64,000 nucleotides of DNA from Aggregatilinea lenta (GCF_003569045.1 NZ_BFCB01000003.1:372001-436000), one strand, 5' to 3'. Positions 45,225-54,253 are shown, numbered from the stretch's first letter. The notes: generated by a model not told the origin, from the letters alone. Numbers and translations are program-made.

Positions 45225-46267
45225 TGGCTGCTCCCGCGCTGATATCACGCAAGCCGCTGAGCGCGCGCTTCAAGCGCTGGCTGGAAGGCAGCGGCTGGTA
45301 CGCGCTCCTGATCCTGTTCGCGCTGGCGACCGCGCTGCCGCTGATCTGGACCGGCCTGATGAGCGTGCGCGAAAACTCCAGCAACCTGTTCCACAAGAAC
45401 GCGCCGCCGGAGTTGCTGCCCTATCCCGGCGTGATCGGCTGGGGCGAGGGTTACCGCGACGCGCAGCAGTCCGGCAGCTACGACGTCAGCGAGGACGAAG
45501 CGACCGGCAGCCTGCCCGCCGGACAGTGGACCGACTATGGCCCGACCTGGGAGGAGCGCTTCCAGGGCACGATCCTGGAAGGTTATACCTTCCCCGCCAC
45601 GACGCAGAACTATTACAAGGTGTCCACCGATGTGCCGATCGCGCGCTACTTCGCCAACAGCCTGATCGTGGCGATCAGCGTGGTGATCCTGAACGTCATC
45701 ACCTGCTCGTTGGCCGCTTACCCGCTGGCAAAGCTGCACTTCAAGGGGCGGCGTGTGGTGTTCTCGGTGATCCTGGGCACGCTGGTCTTCCCGCCGCAGT
45801 TGTTGTTTATCCCGCTGTACGTGATGGCGGTCAAGGTCTTCCACTTCGACGACACGTTCTGGAGCCTGATCCTGCCGTTTTCGACCAGCGCATTCGGCAT
45901 CTTCCTGCTGCGCCAGATCTACCAGGGCATCCCCGATGAACTGCTCGAAGCGGCCCGCCTGGACGGCGCGACCGAGTTTGGCATCTGGTGGCGCGTGCTG
46001 CTGCCGCTGATCAAGCCCGGCGTGGCGACCCTGGCGATCATTACCTTCGTCGATTCGTGGAACGCGTTCCTGTGGCCGCTGCTGATGATGTCCGACCGCA
46101 ACAAGTTCACGCTGCCGCTGGGCCTGTCGTATCTGCGCGGCTTCTTCAGCGGCGACATTCGCACCGTGGCGGCGGGCATTGTGATCGCCACCGTTCCGAT
46201 GATCATTTTCTTCCTGGTGTTCCAGAAGCAGTTCGTGCGCGGGCTGTCTGGGGCAGTCAAGGGGTAA
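45224..46267 (+). CDS. Sugar ABC transporter permease, MalG type, with enlarged first loop
   Basis: A 347-residue permease, about 60 residues longer than usual. The extra length is a hydrophilic loop of some 90 residues (about 48-138, with acidic YDVSEDEATGSLP and tyrosine-rich stretches) between the first membrane helix and the core, on the outer face. The EAA loop is ELLEAARLDGATEFGIWWRVLLPLIKP. The loop may contact the binding protein or the substrate. Confidence 0.9.
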   Translation: MAAPALISRKPLSARFKRWLEGSGWYALLILFALATALPLIWTGLMSVRENSSNLFHKNAPPELLPYPGVIGWGEGYRDAQQSGSYDVSEDEATGSLPAGQWTDYGPTWEERFQGTILEGYTFPATTQNYYKVSTDVPIARYFANSLIVAISVVILNVITCSLAAYPLAKLHFKGRRVVFSVILGTLVFPPQLLFIPLYVMAVKVFHFDDTFWSLILPFSTSAFGIFLLRQIYQGIPDELLEAARLDGATEFGIWWRVLLPLIKPGVATLAIITFVDSWNAFLWPLLMMSDRNKFTLPLGLSYLRGFFSGDIRTVAAGIVIATVPMIIFFLVFQKQFVRGLSGAVKG

Positions 46268-46286
46268 CCACAAGAGAGACGTCGTC

Positions 46287-47804
46287 ATGTCACAACTGAT
46301 GCTGAGCTTCGAGGGGCTGACCGTCCCGCACGATATTTTGGCCGCCGTCGAGCGCGGCGAGGTCGCCAGCTTCTGCCTGTTCGGCCACTACAATGGCGGA
46401 TCCCCGGCACAGGTGCGCGCCCTGGCGGAGTCGCTGATCGATGCGGCGCGCGCCGGAGGACTCCCCACGCCGCTGATCGGGCTGGACCAGGAGGGCGGCC
46501 AGTTGATGGCGCTCACCGAGGGCGTGACCGAGCTGCCCGGCAACATGGCGCTGGGCGCGACGCGCTCGCCGGAGCTGGCTGAGCAGATCGGGCGCGTGCT
46601 GGGCCGCGAGCTGCGCGCGATGGGCATCAACATGAACTTCGCGCCCTCCGCTGACGTGAACGTCAACCCGGCCAACCCGGTGGTGGGCACGCGCTCGTTT
46701 GGCGAAGATCCAGCGCTGGTCGCGGATCTGGCTGCCGCGATGATTCGCGGCATGCAGGCCGAAGGCGTCGCGGCGACGGCCAAGCACTTCCCCGGTCACG
46801 GCGACGTCAGCCTGGACTCGCATTACGATCTCTCGGTCGTGCCGCATGCGCGCGAGCGGCTGGACGCGGTCGAGCTGTTCCCGTTTCGCGCGGCGATTGA
46901 GGCGGGCGTCAAAGCGGTGATGACCGCTCACGTGCTTTATCCCGCCCTGGACGCCGATCTGCCCGCGACGCTCTCGCCTGCGATCCTGACCGGCCTGCTG
47001 CGGCGCGAGCTGGCCTTCGACGGCCTGATCATCACCGATGCGATGGACATGGCCCCTGCCGCGCCGCGCTACGGCGCGCTGCAGAGCGCGCGCATGGCAC
47101 TTGAAGCGGGCGCGGATCTGGTCATGCTGGCCCATCTGCCCGATCAACTGGCGTTGGTGCGGGACACGCTCGACCTCACACGTCCGCAGTCGGCGGCGCG
47201 AATCCACGCGCTGTGCGTCGCGCTGGACGGGCCGCTGCCATCGCTGGACGTGGTCGGCTGCGCGGCACACCGGCAGATCGCGCAGACGGTCGCGGAGCGC
47301 GCGATTACCGTTGTGCGCGACGGCGGGACGCTGCCGCTGCAACCCGCCCCCGACGATTCCATTGCGGTCGTGACACCCGAAACGCTCAACCTGACCCCGG
47401 CGGATTCGTCCGAGGGGGTGAGCATTCACCTCGCCGACGCCATCAGGCGGCGGCACCCGCGCACGCAGGATTACACGCTGCGCCACGGGAACGGCGACGT
47501 GGCCGCGCTGCTGGCAGCGGTCGAAGCGGCGTCCGTGGTGGTGGTCGGCACGATCAGCGCCGAGCACGATCCCGATCAGGCGGCGCTGGTGCAGGCGCTG
47601 CACGCCCGCGACCAGCAGGTGATCGTCGTGTCGCTGCGCACGCCATACGACCTGTCCGTTTTCCCGATGGTGGAGACGTACCTGTGTGCGTACGGCATCC
47701 GCGACGTGAACACCGAAGCCGTGGCGCGCGTGCTGTTTGGCGAGATCGCGGCGACGGGCGTGCTGCCCTGCGCCATTCCGGGCATCGCGGCGACCGCGCC
47801 GTAA
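46287..47804 (+). CDS. Glycoside hydrolase family 3 (beta-N-acetylhexosaminidase-like)
   Basis: A 505-residue cytoplasmic GH3 enzyme. The NagZ-type motif KHFPGHGD (166-173) precedes a DSHYDL segment, and the nucleophile is D251 (ITDAMDM). A C-terminal domain of about 170 residues follows, so it is longer than NagZ alone. The KHFPGHGD histidine is typical of N-acetyl-beta-glucosaminidases, some of which are phosphorylases. It lies 19 bases after the permease gene, so imported N-acetylglucosaminides are the likely substrate. Confidence 0.9.
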   Translation: MSQLMLSFEGLTVPHDILAAVERGEVASFCLFGHYNGGSPAQVRALAESLIDAARAGGLPTPLIGLDQEGGQLMALTEGVTELPGNMALGATRSPELAEQIGRVLGRELRAMGINMNFAPSADVNVNPANPVVGTRSFGEDPALVADLAAAMIRGMQAEGVAATAKHFPGHGDVSLDSHYDLSVVPHARERLDAVELFPFRAAIEAGVKAVMTAHVLYPALDADLPATLSPAILTGLLRRELAFDGLIITDAMDMAPAAPRYGALQSARMALEAGADLVMLAHLPDQLALVRDTLDLTRPQSAARIHALCVALDGPLPSLDVVGCAAHRQIAQTVAERAITVVRDGGTLPLQPAPDDSIAVVTPETLNLTPADSSEGVSIHLADAIRRRHPRTQDYTLRHGNGDVAALLAAVEAASVVVVGTISAEHDPDQAALVQALHARDQQVIVVSLRTPYDLSVFPMVETYLCAYGIRDVNTEAVARVLFGEIAATGVLPCAIPGIAATAP

Positions 47805-47873
47805 CCCGCGCTCCCGCCTACGATGCCCCATCGGGGCGCTTAACCAGCCTTTAACATATAGGGCAGAGCGGGT

Positions 47874-47883
47874 AAACGCGTTT
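47874..47883. promoter_or_regulatory. Candidate LacI-like palindrome ahead of the ROK gene
   Basis: AAACGCGTTT is a perfect palindrome with a central CG, in the 260-base spacer upstream of the ROK regulator. A 10-base GC stem (47909-47918 with 47928-47937) follows without a T tract. Confidence 0.3.
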
Positions 47884-48064
47884 TAACCTTCAAACTCAGA
47901 GGCGCAGCGGCGGGGCGGGTCACCGATCCGCCCCGCCACACCCGCCGGAGATGTGCTCGTCTCCCCCCTACGGCGCGAGTAGCCGCGACGGGCCGAGACG
48001 GATATGATTGTGCAGCAGTTGCCTGACTTGAATCCTGCCTGTGCCCGATTGACCACGATCGACT

Positions 48065-49267
48065 ATGGTAAGCTCGCGGAACGCCGCCGATAAAGCCACC
48101 CCCAGCCAGCTGCGGAATCACAACCGCCAGCTGCTGCTGCGTGCAATCTATACCGGCATGGCGGAAACGCGCGTCGCGCTGGCCCAGCAAACCGGCCTCG
48201 CCAAGCCGACCGTCTCCGAAGTGATCGCGGAATTGATGGACGCCGGGCTGCTGGTCGAGGAGGGGCGCGGCCCCTCAACCGAGGGCGGCGGCAAGCGGCC
48301 CCGCCTGCTGCGCTTCGTGCCCACCGCGCGCCAGGTGATCGGCATTTCGATCACCGAGGAGCGTGTCGAGGGCGCGCTGGCGTTCCTGGACGGGCGTATG
48401 GTCGCGCAGCATTATCTCGACCTGGAGGAGCCCGATTATCCGACCGGTGAAGCCGCGATTGACGCCGTGTTCCAGGTGCTCAACGGGCTGATCGCGCAGT
48501 TGGACGCGCCGCTGCTCAGCGTGGGGGTGGGGGTATCCGGCGTGGTGGACGCCGAGCGCGGGCTGGTGAGCTACATGCCGTGCCTGGAATGGCACAATGT
48601 CCCGCTGGCGCAGCGCCTCGAAGCTTACTGTGAGGCCCCGGTCTACATCGCCAACAGCACGGAACTGGCCGCGATGGCGCAGTACGTCTTCGGGCTGGTG
48701 GGCGACGTCAACACGCTGGCGACGGTGCTGGTCGGCGGCGGGGTGGGCGTCGGGCTGGTGATCTCCGGGCGGCTGTTCCACGGCGGCGGCGAGATCGGCC
48801 ACCTGCGGCTGGCGCACCATCTGCCGGGCGCGTCCGGCGATCTGGCCGGGACGCCGCTCGAAGCGCTGCTCGGCTGGCGCGCGGTCAAGGCGCGGGCGCG
48901 CGTGCTCCAACGCGAGTTTCCCGGCGATCTGCTGCCCGGCCCCGACGAACGCCTGACGTACATGCACCTGGGCTACGCCGCCGCCAACGGCGATCCGGTG
49001 GCGCTGGCGCTGCTGGACGAATTGAGCGGTTATCTGGCCCAGGTCTTCGCGTGGATCATCGGCCTGCTGCGGCCCGATCACATCACGCTGGCCGGGCCGA
49101 TCACCAATGCGGGTCCGGCGCTGCTGGAGCGCACTATCGCGCGGACGCAGCAGCTCGTGCTGCCCGATCTCGCGCAGAGCGTGTCCTATTCCCTGACCGA
49201 ATCGACCAATCTCGTGGCGGTGGGCGCTATCGCACAGGCACTTCAGCGCGAACTGGGGGTGGTGTGA
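48065..49267 (+). CDS. ROK-family transcriptional regulator lacking the zinc cysteines
   Basis: A 400-residue repressor-like protein. The winged helix (about 15-75, RVALAQQTGLAKPTVSEVIAELMDAGLLVEEG) is clear. The ROK domain has VGVGVSGVVDAERG and GGGVGVGLVISG, and GEIGHLRL follows. The usual CxCGxxGC zinc motif is missing and is replaced by HLPGASGDLAGTPLEALL. It may therefore sense sugar differently or rely on its partner: the next gene, a LacI-type sensor, starts in its stop codon (TGATG). No ribosome site precedes the ATG at 48065. Confidence 0.88.
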   Translation: MVSSRNAADKATPSQLRNHNRQLLLRAIYTGMAETRVALAQQTGLAKPTVSEVIAELMDAGLLVEEGRGPSTEGGGKRPRLLRFVPTARQVIGISITEERVEGALAFLDGRMVAQHYLDLEEPDYPTGEAAIDAVFQVLNGLIAQLDAPLLSVGVGVSGVVDAERGLVSYMPCLEWHNVPLAQRLEAYCEAPVYIANSTELAAMAQYVFGLVGDVNTLATVLVGGGVGVGLVISGRLFHGGGEIGHLRLAHHLPGASGDLAGTPLEALLGWRAVKARARVLQREFPGDLLPGPDERLTYMHLGYAAANGDPVALALLDELSGYLAQVFAWIIGLLRPDHITLAGPITNAGPALLERTIARTQQLVLPDLAQSVSYSLTESTNLVAVGAIAQALQRELGVV

Positions 49268-50082
49268 TGGCCTCCCGACAGCCCGCGCTCGGCATCATCA
49301 CCAACGACCGGCACAACATTTTCCAACGCAACGCCATTGCGGGGATCGAAGACATCGCGTCGCAGCACGGCTACCGCGTCGTGGTCGATTCCTTCGCGGA
49401 AGATCCGGCGCACCCTGGCCCCATTACGCTCGACGTGGCGGCGATGGCGGGCGTGCTGGTGATCGCGGACGCGGCCCCGCACGACCTGCTGCGGCAGATC
49501 GATGCGATGGGCGTGCCGATGGTGCTGGTCAGCCATCAGGTGCCCGGCCTGCCGATCCCATCGATCATCGTGGACAACGCCCAGGGCATTGCCGCGTTGA
49601 TTCAGCATGTCGTGGAGCACTGCGGGCGGCGTAAGCTGGTGTTCATCCAGGGCTTGATGAGCCAGCGCGACGCCATCGAGCGCGACGCCGCGTTCCGCTG
49701 GGAGCAGATGCGCTATAACCTCGCCGTGCCGCCGTCGCGTTTTCTGCGCGGCGACTTCATTGAAAGCGTCGCGGCGGATTCAGTGCGCGCTCTGCTGGAC
49801 ACCGATCGCGATTTCGACGCAATCGTGGCCTCCGACTATGTGATGGCGCAGGCTGCCGTCGAGGTGCTGCGCGAGGCGGGCATCCGCGTGCCGCAGGACG
49901 TGTGCGTGGTTGGCTTCGGCGACGCGCCGGAGGCGGACGCGGCGGGCCTGACGACCGTCGCCGCCGACGTCGGCGAGCAGGGGCGGCGCGCGGCGCGCCA
50001 GCTTTTGAGCGTGATCGCCGGGCGGCGCACGCGCGGCGTGACCGTGCTCAGCGCGCGCCTGATCGTGCGCCAGACGTGCTGA
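49267..50082 (+). CDS. LacI-type sugar-sensor protein without a DNA-binding domain
   Basis: A 271-residue type I periplasmic-binding-fold protein, like the effector half of LacI/GalR regulators: LGIITNDRHNIFQRNAIAGIEDIASQHGYRVVV at the N-terminus, PSIIVDNAQGIAALIQHVVEHCGRRKLVFI, FDAIVASDYVMAQAAVEVLREAGIRVPQDVCVVGFGD, and TTVAADVGEQGRRAARQLL. There is neither a signal peptide nor a helix-turn-helix, so it should be a cytoplasmic sensor. Its start overlaps the stop of the ROK gene by one base. It probably acts with that regulator; this is inference. Confidence 0.85.
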   Translation: MASRQPALGIITNDRHNIFQRNAIAGIEDIASQHGYRVVVDSFAEDPAHPGPITLDVAAMAGVLVIADAAPHDLLRQIDAMGVPMVLVSHQVPGLPIPSIIVDNAQGIAALIQHVVEHCGRRKLVFIQGLMSQRDAIERDAAFRWEQMRYNLAVPPSRFLRGDFIESVAADSVRALLDTDRDFDAIVASDYVMAQAAVEVLREAGIRVPQDVCVVGFGDAPEADAAGLTTVAADVGEQGRRAARQLLSVIAGRRTRGVTVLSARLIVRQTC

Positions 50083-50099
50083 GGGTGGTTTTTAGGCAA

Positions 50100-50140
50100 C
50101 CTCACCCCCAGCCCCTCTCCAACTTGATTGGAGAGGGGAG
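50100..50140 (-). repeat. Palindromic repeat, family 2
   Basis: CCTCACCCCCAGCCCCTCTCC...GGAGAGGGGAG with the ACTTGAT loop shared with the copy at 57872. Confidence 0.7.
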
Positions 50141-50164
50141 AAAAACGAGAACCCGAGAGGTTTT

Positions 50165-50185
50165 GTAGGGGTCACAGACCCACCC
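50165..50185 (+). repeat. Palindromic repeat, family 1 (short variant)
   Basis: GTAGGGGTC-ACA-GACCCACCC; degenerate copy. Confidence 0.4.
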
Positions 50186-50506
50186 AGTTTTTTGCATCAC
50201 GCCGGGGCAGTCCACGATCGTCCCTTTTCCCTCGCATTTGACCGCATTCCCAACCTTGCATTTTTATCATATACTTCTGCTTATCTGGTTATGACGCCCG
50301 GCTTAAGCCGACTATGGGTGCTTCTTCGATCTCGCACCGTGCCCCGGACGCGCACCCGCCGCTGCATGGACTCGTTCGTACCTCCACGTACAGCCTATCC
50401 ATCCGTCCGCCCCTGCTTGGGATAAATACCTGAACCCTCCCCCCGTCCGGTTACTGTCCGCGCGGCTGCCATATGCTCTGGCATCCCCGTGTGAAGGAGG
50501 CTCTTT

Positions 50507-51634
50507 ATGGGGAGTTCCCTGTCCCATCCCGTCTATTCCCGTGACGCGACCGTGTACGTCATTTCCGGCACGGAGAAGTTCGAGACGTTCCACCGCGCGG
50601 TCGAGCAGTCCGGCTTCATCAACCACGTGCTCGATCGCTGGCGCGCGACCGGCAAACCCCAGGCCGAGTTCCGCATCGCCATCAAGCCCAACATCATGAC
50701 CGCCTCGAAGCACGAGGAGAATTCCCCGGTCTACACCGACCCGGCGCTGGTGGAAGACCTGATCCGGCTGCTGCGCGCGGAGGGCTTCTCGCGCTTCACC
50801 GTGGTCGAGACGCAGAATGTCTATAACTACTCGTACACGGGGCGCACGGTGCAAGCCGTCGCGGAAATGTGCGGTTATTCCGGTGATGGGTACGACATCG
50901 TGGACCTGAACGACGACACCGTGCCGCTCGACTATGGCGGTTTGCTCGGCGTGCATCCGGCGGGTCGCGCGTGGCTGGAAGCGGACTACCGCGTCTCGTT
51001 CGCCAAGAACAAGACGCACTGGCAGTGTTTTTATACCGCCTCGCTGAAGTGCGTCTACGGCTGTCTGCCGATGTGGGACAAGATGAAGGTCTATCATGGG
51101 CGCGGGCGCGGCGGGCGTAATATCGAGTTTTTCCACGCGACGGTGCTGGTCAACGAGAAGATGCCCGCGCACTTCGGTTTCATGGATGCGTGGGTCAGTG
51201 GCGACGGCCTGACCGGCCACGTGCGCGATCCGTATCCGAACGAGACGCATACGATCTTCGCCTCGGAGAACTGCTTCGCGCTGGACTGGGTCGCGGGCGA
51301 AAAGATGCAGATCGATCCGGGCCAGAACTACGTGCTGCAAGAAGCCATGCACCGCTGGGGCACGATTCACATCACGCGCGTGGGCAACATGACGCCGTGG
51401 TATCCGTGGGACAACGTGCGCCCGATCGTGGTGATCGGCTTCAATGTCATCGAAGAATTTTACTGGTTCGGGCGTTTCATGTCGCGCGCGGCGGCCACCG
51501 AATCCGACCCGCGCTTCCCGCAGGTGGGGCGCTATCAGGGCTTCTTTAAGGTGATGCAGGCGATCGTGCGGCTGTTGGAGGGCCTCTTGACCCGCGCGAC
51601 CGATCCCAAGAAAACACGGAGGCTGCCGGTATGA
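50507..51634 (+). CDS. DUF362 family protein
   Basis: A 375-residue protein of the DUF362 family: FRIAIKPNIMTASKHEENSPVYTDPALVEDLIRLL, FTVVETQNVYN, VSFAKNKTHWQCFYTASLKCVYGCLP, and a late FGFMDAWVSGDGLTGHVRD. No iron-sulphur motif is fused. The family is poorly understood; some members are linked to redox or anaerobic metabolism. AAGGAGG precedes the ATG. Its last four bases (ATGA) are the start of the next gene, so it is co-translated with the membrane and GMC proteins. Confidence 0.85.
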   Translation: MGSSLSHPVYSRDATVYVISGTEKFETFHRAVEQSGFINHVLDRWRATGKPQAEFRIAIKPNIMTASKHEENSPVYTDPALVEDLIRLLRAEGFSRFTVVETQNVYNYSYTGRTVQAVAEMCGYSGDGYDIVDLNDDTVPLDYGGLLGVHPAGRAWLEADYRVSFAKNKTHWQCFYTASLKCVYGCLPMWDKMKVYHGRGRGGRNIEFFHATVLVNEKMPAHFGFMDAWVSGDGLTGHVRDPYPNETHTIFASENCFALDWVAGEKMQIDPGQNYVLQEAMHRWGTIHITRVGNMTPWYPWDNVRPIVVIGFNVIEEFYWFGRFMSRAAATESDPRFPQVGRYQGFFKVMQAIVRLLEGLLTRATDPKKTRRLPV

Positions 51635-52482
51635 TCGTCCCGATGCGGCGTTTTGACCTGAACGTAACCGAGACTTTTCTGGCCGACCTGGGCAACGGCG
51701 TGGCCGTGCTGCTGATGATCTTAGGCGTGGGCGTGGCGCTCAAGCCGTCGTGGTTCGAGGCGCACGACTTTTGGGGCGGGCTGTTGACCTGCGCGACGTT
51801 CGGCAGCGGGCTGCTGCTGGGGCTGGGCAGCGGCGGCATCCGCCAGAACCGCGCCGTGCTCGACATGTCGCTGCGCATCATGGCGCTGGCCGCGTTAGGG
51901 TGGCTAGTGTTGGGCATCTGGCGCGGGGCGTGGCTGTCGATCGTGGCGGGCGTGCTGATCGGCATGTTCGCCGCCGCGTGCTGGATTCTGCGGCGAGAGG
52001 GCACGCGCTCGCGCTTCATCCCGCGCTACTTCACCATGCGCCAGTTCGAAACGATGATCCAGATCGCGGACGCGATGCTCGACGCCGACGACCTCAAGCT
52101 CAGCCCGATCGACGTGGCGATCCGCACGGATCACCTGCTGGCCGAGGTGGATTCCCCGGTCAAGGACGACATCAAACAAGTGATGTTCCTGATCGAGTGG
52201 CTGACGCCGTTCCTGGTGCTGCGCCCGTACCCGTTCAGCGACCTGGGCACGCACGAGCGGCGGCGCATTATCCGCAAGGTGATCTGGTCGCGGGGACTGT
52301 TCCGCGACGTGTCGCGCACGCTCAAGCTGCTTTCGACGTTCACCTACTACACTGCGCCGGATGTGCGCACCGATCTGGGCTACGTGGACTTCGACGACCG
52401 CGAGCGCACGCAGGGCATCGACCAGTCGCTGCACGCCTATCCCGTCCCATCCGTTCCCGCCGAGCCGGAGGAGGTTCCATGA
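51631..52482 (+). CDS. Membrane-anchored accessory subunit of a GMC oxidoreductase
   Basis: A 283-residue protein with three or four N-terminal membrane helices (about 18-120). A soluble C-terminal part follows: YFTMRQFETMIQIADAMLDADD and FLIEWLTPFLVLRPYPFSDLGTHERRRIIRKV. The soluble part resembles the small helical subunit or N-terminal domain found with long-chain alcohol oxidases and gluconate-2-dehydrogenase-type enzymes. It overlaps both neighbours by 4 bases. The likely role is to tether the oxidoreductase to the membrane, possibly near quinone; this is inference. Confidence 0.65.
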   Translation: MIVPMRRFDLNVTETFLADLGNGVAVLLMILGVGVALKPSWFEAHDFWGGLLTCATFGSGLLLGLGSGGIRQNRAVLDMSLRIMALAALGWLVLGIWRGAWLSIVAGVLIGMFAAACWILRREGTRSRFIPRYFTMRQFETMIQIADAMLDADDLKLSPIDVAIRTDHLLAEVDSPVKDDIKQVMFLIEWLTPFLVLRPYPFSDLGTHERRRIIRKVIWSRGLFRDVSRTLKLLSTFTYYTAPDVRTDLGYVDFDDRERTQGIDQSLHAYPVPSVPAEPEEVP

Positions 52483-53906
52483 AACGCTACGACGCAGTGA
52501 TCGTTGGTTCCGGGGCAGCGGGGGCGGTGATGGCGTACCGCCTGTCGAGCAAGGGCATGAGCGTGCTGGTGTTGGAACGCGGCAAGCGCGAAGATCCGGC
52601 CACCTTCGAGCACAACGAGATGGAGATGCTGCCGCGCATCTACAAAAACGGCGGGCTGCAAACCACCGCCAACCTGGACCTGGCGATCATGCAGGGCTGT
52701 ACGGTCGGCGGCTCGACGGTGGTCAACAACGCGATCTGGCTGCGCGCCGATCTCGACCGCCTGCTGCCGGACTGGAAGACGCGCGGCGCGGACCTGGACC
52801 GGGCGCGCATGGAAGCGGCGTACACGGACCTGGAAAGCAAACTGCGCGTCAGCCAGATTCCGATGGCGCTCGCCAACAACGGCACGGACGTCTTTTTGCG
52901 CGGCTGCGAGGCGCTGGGCATCCCCGCGCGGCTGCTGTCGCACAACCGCGACGAGTGTATCGGCTGCGGGTGGTGCAACTACGGCTGCCGCTATAACCGC
53001 AAGACCTCGATGCTGGTGACGTTTATTCCCTGGGCGGAGTCGCACGGGGCGGAGGTGATCGACCAGTGCCGCGACGTGCGCCTGACGCGCCGGGGATCGG
53101 CTATCGCGGAGGTGCGCTATCACCGCCTGGGAGTGACGGAAACCGTGGCGGCGGATCGTGTGGTGGTGTGCGCGGGCGCGATCGGCTCGTCGGACCTGCT
53201 GCTGCGCAACGACATCACGCAGCGCGGCACGGTGGGGCGCGGCTTCCACGCGCTGGGCGGGGTGATGGTCACGGCGGAGATGATCGGGCAGGTGGACGGC
53301 TACGACAAGATCGGGCTGACGTGCGTCGCGGACGTGGGCGACGAGTGCGTGGTGGAGACGTTCTTTTCACCGCCCGGCGCGTTCTCGATCACGCTGGGCG
53401 GGTGGTTCGCCGCGCATTATGACCGCATGCACCGCTACACGCGCTTCACGCAGGCGGGCGTGATGGTCGGCACCGACCCGACCGGGCGCATCACCATCGA
53501 CCGCAAGGGCCGCACGAAGATCGACCTGTCGTTCAGCCAGCGTGACCTGGATCGTCTCAAGAAAGGCGTGGGCACACTGGCCGGGATCTTCTTCGCGGCG
53601 GGCGCGATCTCGGTGCTGCCGTCCTCGTACCGTTTCATCGAGCTGACCAACCCCGGCGACGTGCACCTGATCGACGAGCAGGTGCAGCACGCGGACGATC
53701 TGCTGCTCGGCTCGGCGCACCCGCAGGGCGGCAACGTGATCTGCGAAGACCCGTCGAAGGGCGTGGTCGATCCGTCGTTCCGCGTGCACGGCTTCGATAA
53801 CCTGTTCGTGGTGGACGCCAGCGTGTTCCCGTCGAATCTGTGGGCCAACTGCCAGGCAACGGTCATGGCGCTGTCGCACATGGCGTCCGATCACGTCGCG
53901 GCGTGA
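52479..53906 (+). CDS. GMC-family FAD-dependent oxidoreductase
   Basis: A 475-residue flavoprotein. The FAD site is VIVGSGAAGAVMAYRL near the N-terminus, and the GMC motif reads GCTVGGSTVVNNAIWLR. The cysteine-rich CIGCGWCNYGCRYNRKTSML matches that of fatty-alcohol-oxidase-type members. The C-terminus has SAHPQGGN...VVDPSFRVHGFDNLFVVDASVFPSNLWANCQATVMALS, with the active-site histidine in SAHP and the asparagine in WAN. It oxidises an alcohol or sugar; the substrate is unknown. GAGGAGG precedes the ATG inside the previous gene. Confidence 0.9.
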   Translation: MKRYDAVIVGSGAAGAVMAYRLSSKGMSVLVLERGKREDPATFEHNEMEMLPRIYKNGGLQTTANLDLAIMQGCTVGGSTVVNNAIWLRADLDRLLPDWKTRGADLDRARMEAAYTDLESKLRVSQIPMALANNGTDVFLRGCEALGIPARLLSHNRDECIGCGWCNYGCRYNRKTSMLVTFIPWAESHGAEVIDQCRDVRLTRRGSAIAEVRYHRLGVTETVAADRVVVCAGAIGSSDLLLRNDITQRGTVGRGFHALGGVMVTAEMIGQVDGYDKIGLTCVADVGDECVVETFFSPPGAFSITLGGWFAAHYDRMHRYTRFTQAGVMVGTDPTGRITIDRKGRTKIDLSFSQRDLDRLKKGVGTLAGIFFAAGAISVLPSSYRFIELTNPGDVHLIDEQVQHADDLLLGSAHPQGGNVICEDPSKGVVDPSFRVHGFDNLFVVDASVFPSNLWANCQATVMALSHMASDHVAA

Positions 53907-53971
53907 GCAGCGGCGTCCCTGGGACGCGGCAAAGACTGACATTTGGCGCAGAACAAAGGAAACCTGTCACC

Positions 53972-54000
53972 TTGACGGTTGGGGGTGTGCTCTCTACTAT
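53972..54000 (+). promoter_or_regulatory. Promoter of the ferredoxin gene
   Basis: TTGACG (53972-53977), 17 bases, TACTAT (53995-54000). The ferredoxin thus has its own transcription start after the GMC gene. Confidence 0.55.
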
Positions 54001-54061
54001 GGAGGAAGCCTTGATTGAGGCGTTTTCACGCACGCAATGTTGATATGAGGAGCTAATTCCC

Positions 54062-54253
54062 ATGGAAGTGACCGTCGATTCCAACGTCTGCTCGGCTTGC
54101 GAGCTGTGCGCCGATCTGGCCCCGAACGTGTTCGAGATGGGCGACGAGGGCTATGCGGTTGTGCTCGTGAACCCGGTCCCCGCCGAGTACGAGGACGACG
54201 TTCGTGACGCCGCCGACAGCTGCGCTTCGGGCGCGATTGAAATCACCGAGTAG
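54062..54253 (+). CDS. Small [4Fe-4S] ferredoxin
   Basis: A 63-residue electron carrier of the single-cluster Thermotoga/Bacillus type. Cluster ligands are C10, C13, C16 and the remote C54 (DSCASGAIEI). The extra cysteine that usually follows (LCP) is alanine here (LAP), so the disulphide of related proteins is missing. GAGGAG precedes the ATG. The neighbouring GMC enzyme and proline dehydrogenase could be redox partners; this is inference. Confidence 0.92.
   Translation: MEVTVDSNVCSACELCADLAPNVFEMGDEGYAVVLVNPVPAEYEDDVRDAADSCASGAIEITE

Larger units (their letters stand above)
50083..50506. other. Spacer with repeats upstream of the DUF362/GMC operon
   Basis: It holds a family-2 repeat (50100-50140), a family-1-like copy (50165-50185) and a perfect palindrome CGGCTTAAGCCG (50299-50310). 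An AT-rich TATCATATACT stretch near 50267 may contain the promoter of the next operon. No gene is seen. Confidence 0.45.
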
